A stretch of 64,000 nucleotides of DNA from JACMLX01 sp040384325 (GTDB lineage Bacteria; Gemmatimonadota; Gemmatimonadetes; Gemmatimonadales; Gemmatimonadaceae). The translations under genes were made by a program, and so were the position numbers. Every line of letters starts with the position of its first letter. Position 1 is the stretch's first letter. The DNA is taken from NCBI GenBank assembly GCA_040384325.1, contig JAZKJL010000006.1, positions 372,001 through 436,000 of the forward strand. The letters are read 5' to 3'. Positions 25,850-33,539 of this stretch are shown here, in pieces. The notes under the pieces were generated by a model. It did no database searches, was not told the origin of the DNA, and worked only from the letters and a program-made list of their open reading frames with translations.

Positions 25850-26224
25850 TCAGATCCGACGCACGACGTACACGTCAGCGTCCGGGTACCGGAAATACTC
25901 GGCCAGGTACGCCGGACACGGGCAGCCCTGTTCGCCGGTGAGGGCGTCGACGCGATACCCGACGTCGCCCGTTCGCACGTGAGTGGTGACGTGCATCGAC
26001 CACGACCATTCCGGACATACGATGGACAGCCCTTCCTTTAGCGGGATAAACGCCCCCCGACCCGCTGGCGTGATGCGGAGCCTGTACGTCTCGGGGTCCG
26101 CCCGGAGCGCCATAGGTCGAATTTCATCAGCCGCTTCCCAACAGCAGTTGCTGGCCGCCGGAAAACGAGTCAATACCAGCGCAACGGCGGACTCATCAAT
26201 AGCAGTATTCCACTGGATCGGCAT
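25850..26224 (-). CDS. Small protein with possible papain-like active site
   Basis: A 124-residue protein of unknown family. It contains a Cys in ASNCCWEAADEI near residue 27, a WSMHVTTHV segment with His near 77-81, and VDALTG with Asp near 93. The order Cys, His, Asp with these surroundings resembles papain-fold peptidases or deamidases found among toxins, but the match is by eye and weak. It starts at the ATG at 26224 and is followed after three bases by the 389-residue gene. Cys-Pro-Cys near 106 could alternatively bind metal. Confidence 0.55.
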   Translation of the reverse strand: MPIQWNTAIDESAVALVLTRFPAASNCCWEAADEIRPMALRADPETYRLRITPAGRGAFIPLKEGLSIVCPEWSWSMHVTTHVRTGDVGYRVDALTGEQGCPCPAYLAEYFRYPDADVYVVRRI

Positions 26225-26354
26225 CGCTGTAGATAGGTGCCAGGTTTTTCGGCTCGTCGTGCTCCCCTACCGGGTGAATATACAGAACGGGGCCACGCTA
26301 CACCGGGGGGACAAGCAGAACACCTGCATCGTCCTCACTCCCCAGCTCGTGTGC

Positions 26355-26802
26355 AGCCCGCATGCAGAGACTCGGGCGTACCGCACCACGCAGGCTGTCG
26401 CTGCCTATATGACCACAGAGCTCGGCTTCGATGGGATCCTTTCTGCCTCTGTGTGCAGGTCGGTGCCGCACCGACCAATCCCGATGACGGCGGCCACCGT
26501 ACGTAAGGATATGATGATGACGCCCGGATCATCTGGTTCGTCGACGACGATGAAATCGGACAGCAAACCATCGTTTTGTTCGGCGCGGCAGGCCACGTCG
26601 CGAGGCCTCAGGCCCGACGATCCCAGACGCCGACGCTGATCCTAACCTCGGTTACGTCAGTGGTAGCGTGGCTGCCCGACGAGTGCGGGCCCCGACCGTG
26701 GACGCACTGTCAACGGTCATATTCGTGCCACCCAAGCATCGACGGAAGCAGAAAGGCGATTTCACGTCCGTCGATGGCCTCGGCTTCGACTTCGATTTCT
26801 GA
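26355..26802 (+). pseudogene. Truncated, frameshifted duplicate of the RES toxin gene 3' end
   Basis: This stretch is clearly homologous at nucleotide level to 22318-22765, the last third of the RES gene, from the CATGCAGAGAC segment to the shared ending that encodes GFDFDF and TGA. Several small insertions and deletions break the frame, and the RES catalytic region and N-terminal domain are absent. It lies 137 bp inside the right end of the element. The copy is a decayed second RES gene or a recombination product; its divergence suggests it is not recent. Confidence 0.85.
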
Positions 26803-26938
26803 GTCCGAGGTTGCTGAGCTGCGGAGGCACTACGCGCTCGGCCTGCCGGCCCACCCAACGCCCTACGCACCCAATCGGGTGCGGTTGACGTCATGCGACT
26901 GCGTGAATGACCTTGCCCAGTAACGAGAAATGCACCGT

Positions 26939-26984
26939 TGGCGAGAGCACGTGAGAGTTTGGCGATAGCACGTGAGAGCCCACA
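26939..26984 (-). repeat. Right terminal repeat array of the element
   Basis: Two 19-bp units at 26939-26957 and 26960-26978, in the orientation opposite to the left end, each with CACGTGAGAG preceded by TGGCGA. The outermost CCCACA ends at 26984. Together with the left array these bound the element. Confidence 0.85.
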
Positions 26985-26990
26985 GCGGGC
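26985..26990. repeat. Target-site duplication, right copy
   Basis: GCGGGC directly follows the right terminal repeat and equals 18335-18340. The joined flanks would restore a short spacer between pilC and the terminator at 27044. Confidence 0.75.
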
Positions 26991-27043
26991 TGCTTCGTCA
27001 GGGTTTTGCGCGCTGGCTCGTCGATTGCTTGCACGGTAGTCGT

Positions 27044-27083
27044 GACACGAAAGGCCCCACATTGCTGTGGGGCCTTTCGTGTC
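27044..27083. terminator. Strong hairpin terminator, probably the original pilC terminator
   Basis: A perfect 17-bp stem GACACGAAAGGCCCCAC with its complement and a six-base loop. Removing the element and one target copy places this hairpin about 75 bp after the pilC stop codon, so it was probably the terminator of the pilus operon before the insertion. The rest of 26991-27440 shows no gene. Confidence 0.75.
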
Positions 27084-27440
27084 TGACGGAATCGAGGAAC
27101 TGTGATGCAGGAGTCGCCATGCCGGCCATTGGACTGGAAGTGACTTCTCCGGGAGGTGTGCCCCTCGCCGCTCGAAGCCAGCGCCTCCCGCGCGGGATCC
27201 GCGTCAGCGTATAGCACGACACAGTGCGGCCCGCTCGGCGTGCGGCCACGCGTCACCACGTCGCTCAACCAACGGAGTCATGGGTAGAGAAACGGTGGCC
27301 CGCGGTGCACCTTGGAGCACTGTCTTCTGCGCGTGGTCGACCGGTCGTGGCGCTGACGCCGCCAGGGCGTGATTGCCGTCAGGTGACGACCGTGCGCGCT
27401 CTGCGTCGCCGGCACCATGCATTGCTCTGCGAGAGTCCGA

Positions 27441-28325
27441 ATGCACCTGATCGTCGGCGCCACGGGATCGATGGGCGCACACCTCACTCGGTCCCTGCTC
27501 GCTGCAGGCGAACGTGTCCGCGTCTTCACCCGCGATCCCTCCCGCGCGACGGCATTCGCGTCGCAGGGGGCCGAGGTGGTGCGCGGAGACCTGCGTGACG
27601 CGGCGTCGGTTCACATCGCCATGCAGGGCGTGCGGTCCGTCGTGTCGGCGTCCCACTCCATCCTCGGGCGCGGTGCGAACGCCAGCCGGATCGTTGACGA
27701 CGCGGGACAGCGCACGCTGATCTCGGCGGCGAAGGAGGCAGGCGTCGAACACCTTGTGTTCACCTCTGCGCTGAATGCCTCGCTCGCACATCCGGTGGAC
27801 TTCTGGCGCACCAAGGCGCGAATCGAGCAGGTCGTGCGGGAGAGTGGCATCCCGTTCACGATCCTGCAGCCGAGCGCATTCATGGAGGTGCATGCGTATG
27901 ACCTGATCGGCAAGAACGTGCGCCTGGGCAAGCGTGTGCCGTTGTTCGGTCCAGCAGACAATCCGCGCAACTTCGTGGCCGCGGCGGATGTGGCGGAGGT
28001 GGCGCGACACGCCCTCGTCGATTCGCGATTCGTCGGCCAGACGGTCACGATCGGCGGGCCGCAGGACCTGACGAGCCGGGAAGTGGCAGCGGTATTCGAG
28101 CGCGTGTGCGGCAAGCCGGCGGCGATCCTGCAGGTGCCTCTCGCCGTGGTGCGGGGCATGGCGGCGGTGCTGACACCGCTGCACGAAGGCGTGGGGCGCA
28201 TCCTGAGCGCGACGATCATCGCCGAGACGACGGACCAGACCTTCGATCGCGCGTCGTCACCCCTGACCACGGGGCTGCCGTCAACGACGCTCGAGGCGTG
28301 GGCGCGCGCGCGAGTCGCGGCCTAA
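27441..28325 (+). CDS. NmrA-like atypical short-chain dehydrogenase/reductase
   Basis: A 294-residue NAD(P)-binding protein. It opens with the Rossmann motif LIVGATGSMG and the cofactor-binding segment FTRDPSR near residue 35, then a central HLVFTSAL strand and ILQPSAFMEV. The usual Tyr-x-x-x-Lys catalytic pair is not clear (FWRTKARIEQ aligns there), which is typical of NmrA/complex I-associated atypical members that bind cofactor and act as reductases or redox sensors. The ATG at 27441 matches the start of the fold. Confidence 0.82.
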   Translation: MHLIVGATGSMGAHLTRSLLAAGERVRVFTRDPSRATAFASQGAEVVRGDLRDAASVHIAMQGVRSVVSASHSILGRGANASRIVDDAGQRTLISAAKEAGVEHLVFTSALNASLAHPVDFWRTKARIEQVVRESGIPFTILQPSAFMEVHAYDLIGKNVRLGKRVPLFGPADNPRNFVAAADVAEVARHALVDSRFVGQTVTIGGPQDLTSREVAAVFERVCGKPAAILQVPLAVVRGMAAVLTPLHEGVGRILSATIIAETTDQTFDRASSPLTTGLPSTTLEAWARARVAA

Positions 28326-28748
28326 ACGCTGCAGGCACGCTGGCGCTGGCTGACGGCGGGCGGGCGTGACGCGTTCGTGTGCGGTGGCGGTGCCGCACGT
28401 GGCGAGCCGTGCTCGGTCATCGCGTCTTGTCGACCCGATCCCAGCGGAAGTGGCGGGCCGAATCGTCGCGCCATCTCGAACGACATCCACAAGACCGGCG
28501 CCTGGCGATCGTCCAGGAGTAGAAGCCGTATTGATCGGACGCGATCAATGTGCGGATCCTAGCGCCCGAAATTCGCGCTCGATGGGTCGCTGTCAGGGGC
28601 CCGTGCGAAATACGGACAAGTGGTCGCACGCAGTGCGAACATTGAGGATGCATGCCCAGACGTGGGGGCCTAGGCTGGGGTGAACCGCGCTGCGGCGCGG
28701 CGGACTGATCGCGCAGATCAGGCCTCACCTCCCCCCCAAGGACTGCAC
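28326..28748. other. Intergenic stretch, nothing recognised
   Basis: 423 bp between the NmrA-like and trypsin-like genes. Only short overlapping frames on both strands; no motif, terminator with T-run or repeat seen. It holds the promoter of the downstream protease, with AAGGA just before its ATG. Confidence 0.5.
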
Positions 28749-29657
28749 ATGCTCGGCTTCACCCAGACAATCACCAGGCGGTTCCTGGCGTCGGCCCTCG
28801 GCCTCACGCTCGCCGTCACCACCAGTGCGTGCCGTGACTCGGCCGGACCCGCGGCACCCGAAACGCTCCGCGGATCCGATGCGCCGTCCCTGATCGTCAA
28901 CGGGACGCCGGACGAAAGCGGCGCCTGGCCAGCGGTCGGTGCGCTGATGTTCGACCAGAATGCCGACGGGATCTTCGAGGCGCGTGAACGGATCTGCACC
29001 GGGTCGCTGATCTCGCCGACGCATTTCCTGACGGCCGCGCACTGCGCGTTCGCGGTGCGGTTGCTCACCCAGCTGGAAGTCACGCAGCGATACGCAGTCT
29101 CGTTTGACGCCGACCTGAAGACGATGTCGAACCGGTTGGCCGTGGTCGACGTGACGGTAGATCCGCGCTACGCATACACGCCCAGTCTGGGTGCCAAGCC
29201 GGTTGCGGACATGGCGATCGTGACGCTGGCCGCCGGCCAGACCACCGGCATCACGCCGATGCGTCTCCCGGCTCCCGGCGCGATCGATGCCGCGCGGCTG
29301 GCAGGGCTGTTCGACGCAACATTGATCGTCAACGTCGGCTACGGCATCGGGATCGCGTCCTCAGGGTACCCCATTGCGTACAGAAATGACTATCTGCGCA
29401 TGGTGTCGCGGTCACCCTACATGGCGACCACGCCGACGTACTTCGGCCTCCTGATGAACGTCGCGGCCACCGGCGAGGGCGGTGACTGTAACGGTGACTC
29501 CGGCGGTCCCAAGATGCTCGACCGCGATGGCTACAGGGACGTGGTGCTCGCCATCGTCGTCACCGGCGACCAGCATTGTCGCGCCTCCAGCTGGAACTGG
29601 CGGCTGGACACGGACGCCGCCCGCTCCTTCCTCGGCCAGTTCGTGCCGCTGCCGTAG
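28749..29657 (+). CDS. Trypsin-like (S1) serine protease, secreted lipoprotein
   Basis: A 302-residue secreted protease. A signal peptide ending in Thr-Ser-Ala-Cys suggests lipidation. The mature part starts with IVNGTPDESGAWPAVGAL, the usual activated N-terminus of S1 proteases, followed by the full triad: TAAHC (His98), VADMAIV (Asp154) and GDSGGP (Ser251). A Gly-Asp-Cys precedes the nucleophile, suggesting disulfides. The propeptide between Cys and IVNG is about 20 residues, so it may be made as a zymogen. The ATG at 28749 follows an AAGGA ribosome site. A terminator hairpin follows at 29679. Confidence 0.92.
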   Translation: MLGFTQTITRRFLASALGLTLAVTTSACRDSAGPAAPETLRGSDAPSLIVNGTPDESGAWPAVGALMFDQNADGIFEARERICTGSLISPTHFLTAAHCAFAVRLLTQLEVTQRYAVSFDADLKTMSNRLAVVDVTVDPRYAYTPSLGAKPVADMAIVTLAAGQTTGITPMRLPAPGAIDAARLAGLFDATLIVNVGYGIGIASSGYPIAYRNDYLRMVSRSPYMATTPTYFGLLMNVAATGEGGDCNGDSGGPKMLDRDGYRDVVLAIVVTGDQHCRASSWNWRLDTDAARSFLGQFVPLP

Positions 29658-29978
29658 AAAGGCGTAGGGATTGGCGCGAAGGCCCCGCAGCGATGCGGGG
29701 CCTTTGTGCTGGCTCACCGCTCGGCGCGCCGCGACACGTGGCCTCGGCAAGGAGTCTTCCGTGGCAGTGCGCGATGGCGTGCGCAGGCCAGGCAACTGCT
29801 CCGGCGGCGGAACAGATCGACGTCGGGAACTCCGGCGACAGAAAACGTCCGACATTCTCGCTGTACCGTGTGCAGCAGTCATCATCGCCTCCGGTCACCC
29901 GACAATGGCGCGCCGCGGATCCGTGTGCCCTCCTGCACGCGCCGCCCGGCGCGCCGTCCGACCTCCACGACTCGTACG
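29658..29978. other. Intergenic region with terminator
   Basis: 321 bp with the terminator at 29679-29704 and otherwise nothing recognised. The distal part holds the promoter of the gene starting at 29979. Confidence 0.5.
29679..29704 (+). terminator. Terminator of the trypsin-like protease gene
   Basis: A perfect 11-bp stem AAGGCCCCGCA with its complement and a GCGA tetraloop, starting 21 bases after the stop codon and ending in CCTTTGTG. Confidence 0.75.
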
Positions 29979-30947
29979 ATGCACACACGCACCTGGTCAG
30001 CATGGCATCGCCTCTGCGCGGCGCTCGCGCTCACGGTCGGCCCGGCGTTCCTCGGAGCGCAGCCCGCGAATCGCGATCCCGAGCGCGTTCGCTTCGTCAC
30101 CGATGACATCGCCCATTTCTGGGATGCCTTCGACGCCCGTGCGACGCTCGGCACCACTCGCGCCCTCGACTCGTTGTACTTCGGACGTGCATCCGACGGC
30201 CTGCGCGACTTCCGCCGCCTGCGACTGCAGGACGACGCCCAGTTCGCGCGCACGGTGGATCGCCTGGCGCCGTACTATGCGTCGACCAGGTCGAGCATAG
30301 CGCGCATCGCCACGCTGGAGCCCGAGTTGCGTGCCATGCTGCGGCGATTCGTGAGGGAGTATCCGGAGGCGAACCTGCCCGACGTCTATTTCGTCGTGGG
30401 GCGACTGAGTAGCGGCGGCACCACGGCACCGAGCGGGCTGCTGATCGGCGCCGAGATGTATGGGCGGACCGCGGACAGCCTGCTTGGTGCGCCGCTCTCG
30501 GCGTGGCACCGCACCGTGCTCCGTCCCGTCGCAGACCTGCCCGGCATCGTCGCGCATGAACTGGTGCACGTGCAACAAACTGGCGGAGGCGGAGGCACTC
30601 TGCTCGAGCGCGCGTTGCGCGAAGGCATCGCGGATTTCGTGGGTGAGCGCATGAGCGGGAAGAACATCAATCCCTCGGCGCAGGCCTATGCCGACCAGCA
30701 TGAAGCCGACCTATGGATCGAGTTCCGGCGCGACATGCTCGGAAGCGATCCATCACGGTGGCTGTACGACGGCAATGCCACCGCAGGTCGGCCGGCCGAC
30801 CTCGGCTATGTGATGGGCTATCGCATCGCGCGCGCCTGGTTCGCGCGCCAGTCCGACGCGCGGGTGGCGCTCACGCAGTTGCTGACACTGGATGGCCTCG
30901 ATGCCGCACGACGCCTGGTGGACGAGAGCGGATACGCACCGGGGTAG
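29979..30947 (+). CDS. Secreted HExxH zinc protease, DUF2268-like
   Basis: A 322-residue protein with a signal peptide cleaved near residue 25 (FLGAQ). The gluzincin motif HELVH (His193, Glu194, His197) is followed 18 residues later by Glu215 in REGIADFVGE, the expected third zinc ligand. The layout resembles DUF2268 predicted Zn-dependent proteases, whose substrates are unknown. It should act in the periplasm or outside the cell. I chose the ATG at 29979, which starts the signal peptide; the frame is open further upstream without a signal. Confidence 0.82.
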   Translation: MHTRTWSAWHRLCAALALTVGPAFLGAQPANRDPERVRFVTDDIAHFWDAFDARATLGTTRALDSLYFGRASDGLRDFRRLRLQDDAQFARTVDRLAPYYASTRSSIARIATLEPELRAMLRRFVREYPEANLPDVYFVVGRLSSGGTTAPSGLLIGAEMYGRTADSLLGAPLSAWHRTVLRPVADLPGIVAHELVHVQQTGGGGGTLLERALREGIADFVGERMSGKNINPSAQAYADQHEADLWIEFRRDMLGSDPSRWLYDGNATAGRPADLGYVMGYRIARAWFARQSDARVALTQLLTLDGLDAARRLVDESGYAPG

Positions 30948-31181
30948 GTGCGACGCACCGTCACCACACGTAGCACATCCTTCGCGATGCCGGAGCATCG
31001 AAGCGGACTCACGGGTTCGGTCGACACCGCGCGTCCCGCGAGCGATGACCATGGGCACTGGTCGTACAGCGATCCTGCCGCCTGATTGATGCGGTGCGCA
31101 GTCATGCCGCATCGTGCGGCCGTCGGGACAGACGTACAGTTCGCTGCCCGCGCGCACCTCATTTTCACCGAGACATTCCAC

Positions 31182-31397
31182 ATGGCAGTCGCGAAAGTCA
31201 TCGAGATCATCGCCGGCAGTGACAAGAGCTTCGACGATGCAGTGCAGCAGGGCGTGGCGCGCGCCACGGAGACACTCGGAGGCGTGACGAGTGCGTGGGT
31301 GAAGGATCAGAATGTGGTGGTGGAGGCTGGCAAGGTCATCGAGTACCGGGTGACGATGAAGGTGACCTTCCTGCTCCTGCCCGCATCCGAACGCTGA
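31182..31397 (+). CDS. Dodecin (flavin-binding dodecamer)
   Basis: A 71-residue dodecin with the family layout: VAKVIEIIAGSDKSFDDAVQ strand-helix, TETLGGVTSAWVKDQNVVV, and the terminal strand IEYRVTMKVTF. Dodecins assemble into hollow 12-mers that store or buffer flavins. The conserved tryptophan of the flavin-stacking site (Trp39) is present. The gene stands alone, with the ATG at 31182 fixed by the family start. Confidence 0.92.
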   Translation: MAVAKVIEIIAGSDKSFDDAVQQGVARATETLGGVTSAWVKDQNVVVEAGKVIEYRVTMKVTFLLLPASER

Positions 31398-31472
31398 AGG
31401 CGGCAAGCGCACAAGGCACGAATGCTCGGGTCGGTCTCGTCTCGCTGGCCACGGCGGCCAGCGAACGACCGC

Positions 31473-32066
31473 CTAGCGTGATCGCTCGCGCACTGCATCC
31501 TCCTGCGGCGTGCTCCCAGGCGCCGCAGGCCATGACGCCCCGTCCCGCAATTCGCGCACGGCGGCACCGACCACACCATCCACGTCGCCGTCCCGCACCC
31601 GGGCAGCGTCCCTCCGCTCCGCACGTCGCGCCAGCAGCAGCGATAGCGACGCCGAGAGCGAGCTGAGCAGCATCAGCGGCCCGGCGATCATCGCCGTCAG
31701 CTTCCCGATGCCGGGCTCCGAGTCGCCCACGGTGAGGAAGCCGACTGCCGCGGAGGCGGCGGGGACGCAGGCCAGCAGCAATCCGCCCAGCGCCCCCCAG
31801 GCGGCGAATTGCAGGAGCGACAGGTCGGCGAGGCGACGGTGTCGCGCGGCAACGCCGAGCACGCTGGCGAAGATGACGCCGCCCACGAAACCCGGCACCG
31901 CCAGCGCGGGGAGTGGGGCGTCGAACACGGCGAAGAACGCATCCCACGGCAGCCAGGGCGTGACGAGGCTGGTCACGCCGATCAGCAGGCCGCCCACGGC
32001 CCAGCCCAGAGCCCACGTCAGGCCGGTGCCGATGGTGCCGCGCAGGCGGTGCAGGAATCGGGTCAC
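31473..32066 (-). CDS. Small integral membrane protein, unknown
   Basis: A 197-residue protein with about four hydrophobic helices (TGLTWALGWAVGGLLIGVTS, VPGFVGGVIFASVLGV, WGALGGLLLACVPAA and a fourth near 130) and a charged cytoplasmic tail. No family recognised. The GTG at 32066 starts just before the first helix. It is divergent from the amidohydrolase gene; the 192 bp between them, with TACTTTACACTA-like AT-rich sequence near 32130, should hold both promoters. Confidence 0.7.
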   Translation of the reverse strand: MTRFLHRLRGTIGTGLTWALGWAVGGLLIGVTSLVTPWLPWDAFFAVFDAPLPALAVPGFVGGVIFASVLGVAARHRRLADLSLLQFAAWGALGGLLLACVPAASAAVGFLTVGDSEPGIGKLTAMIAGPLMLLSSLSASLSLLLARRAERRDAARVRDGDVDGVVGAAVRELRDGASWPAAPGSTPQEDAVRERSR

Positions 32067-32258
32067 GGGCGGCTCCAGCGGCGGGTGGGTATGCGAACAA
32101 GACAGAACGTGCGCGCGATCTACTTTGTAGTGTAAAGTACTCTCTGCACTCCCCAGTTCAAGGCGAGTCGATCTCGGCGCAGACGGCGCGCACCGGCCGG
32201 TGACCCACGACGCGCCGATCGATTGGTCGCCGCACGCGTCGAGCCACAGATTCCGCCG

Positions 32259-33518
32259 ATGCACATCCTTCGCGTTACCCGCACCGTCGCGACGCTCGGC
32301 CTGCTCTCGGGCATCACGACCTCGCTCCCGGCACAGCCGCCGGCGCCGTCCATCACTCGCGCCTTCACCGGTGCCACGCTCCTCGACGGCACCGGTCGCG
32401 CCCCCGTCGCCAACGCCACCGTGTTGGTCCGCGCCGGTCGCATCGTGGCTGCCGGGCCTGCCGCCCGCGTGCGCATCCCGTCCGGCGCCGAGCGGGTGGA
32501 CCTGAGTGGCAAGTTCGTGATGCCGGGACTGATCAACGGGCATGGCCACGCCTCCAGCACGGCCGACCTGGCCACCTACGCCGCCTACGGTGTCACGACG
32601 GTCTTCTCGCTTGGCGATGAACCGGCGGAGGTCTTCGCGGCGCGCGATGCACAGCGCAAGTCGCCGCCGCGGCACGCACGCGTGTACCTCAGCGGCCCGG
32701 TGCTCAATCCGACGTCGCCCGACGACGCGCGCACGCAGGTCGCCGCCGTCGCCGCCCGCGGTGTGGACATCGTGAAGATCCGCGTCGACGACAACCTCGG
32801 CGCCGCCCGCAAGATGCCGCCCGAGATCTGGCGCGCGGTGATCGATGCCGCGCACGCGCGCAAGCTGCGCGTGGCGGTGCACCTCTACTATCTCGACGAT
32901 GCAAAGGCGGTGCTGGCCGCGGGTGCCGATTACATCGCCCACAGCGTTCGAGACGTGGGTGTGGACAGCGCATTCGTGCGTGCGCTGGTGGCGTCCAAGG
33001 TGTGTTATTCGCCGACGCTGATGCGCGAGGTGTCGACCTTCGTCTACGAAGGCACGCCAACCTTCCTCACCGACTCGCTCTTCCTCGCCCACGCCAACCG
33101 CAGCTGGATGGCGACGGTGCAGCAGCCGGCGCGGCAGGAGTCCATCCGCACCAGCGTCAGCGCGCAACGCTACAAGGCGCAACTCCCCGTCGCGATGCAG
33201 AACCTGGCCACGCTGCACCACGCCGGCGTGCCGATCGCGATGGGCACCGACACCGGGCCGCTGGGACGATTCCAGGGCTACTTCGAGCTGATGGAACTGG
33301 AGATGATGGTCGACGCCGGCCTCACGCCCGCGCAGGTGCTGCGCGCGGCGACGTCGGATGCCGCGAAGTGCATGCGCGTGGACAACGAGCTGGGTACGCT
33401 GGAGCCCGGAAAGTGGGCCGACCTGCTGGTGCTGGACGCGTCGCCACTGGAGCGCATCGCGAACGTCCGTCGCCAGCATTCGGTGTGGATCGGTGGCGAA
33501 CGCATCGTCGCACGCTGA
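32259..33518 (+). CDS. Secreted metal-dependent amidohydrolase
   Basis: A 419-residue amidohydrolase-superfamily enzyme with a signal peptide (cleavage after LPAQ). It shows the first metal motif as GLINGHGHAS (HxH), a Lys in DIVKIRVDD as the possible carboxylated ligand, histidines in RVAVHLYYL and DYIAHSVRD, and Asp in AMGTDTGP, matching the imidazolonepropionase/prolidase-like branch. The composite C-terminal sheet carries GTLEPGKWADLLVLD. It probably hydrolyses a cyclic amide or dipeptide outside the inner membrane. The ATG at 32259 begins the signal. Confidence 0.88.
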   Translation: MHILRVTRTVATLGLLSGITTSLPAQPPAPSITRAFTGATLLDGTGRAPVANATVLVRAGRIVAAGPAARVRIPSGAERVDLSGKFVMPGLINGHGHASSTADLATYAAYGVTTVFSLGDEPAEVFAARDAQRKSPPRHARVYLSGPVLNPTSPDDARTQVAAVAARGVDIVKIRVDDNLGAARKMPPEIWRAVIDAAHARKLRVAVHLYYLDDAKAVLAAGADYIAHSVRDVGVDSAFVRALVASKVCYSPTLMREVSTFVYEGTPTFLTDSLFLAHANRSWMATVQQPARQESIRTSVSAQRYKAQLPVAMQNLATLHHAGVPIAMGTDTGPLGRFQGYFELMELEMMVDAGLTPAQVLRAATSDAAKCMRVDNELGTLEPGKWADLLVLDASPLERIANVRRQHSVWIGGERIVAR

Positions 33519-33539
33519 CCACCGCCGCCGCACCTCACG

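Larger units (their letters stand above)
18341..26984. mobile_element. 8.6-kb element with IS21-like ends carrying toxin/regulator cargo
   Basis: The outer 25 bp at 18341-18365 and 26960-26984 are inverted repeats matching at 23 of 25 positions, starting TGTGGG and ending CCCACA. A 19-bp unit (core TCTCACGTG, then three bases, then TCGCCA or similar) occurs three times inwards at the left and twice at the right, 21-23 bp apart. IS21-family ends are known for such repeated transposase-binding units. A 6-bp duplication GCGGGC flanks the element. No intact istA/istB or other transposase gene is visible inside, so the element is either mobilised in trans or has decayed. Cargo genes lie on both strands, and composition appears less GC-rich than the flanks. 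Confidence 0.8.

Noticed and set aside
31473..33533. A 686-codon minus-strand frame extending the small membrane protein
   Set aside because: Only the C-terminal 197 residues look like a protein; the rest is antisense to the amidohydrolase gene. The GTG at 32066 was used instead.
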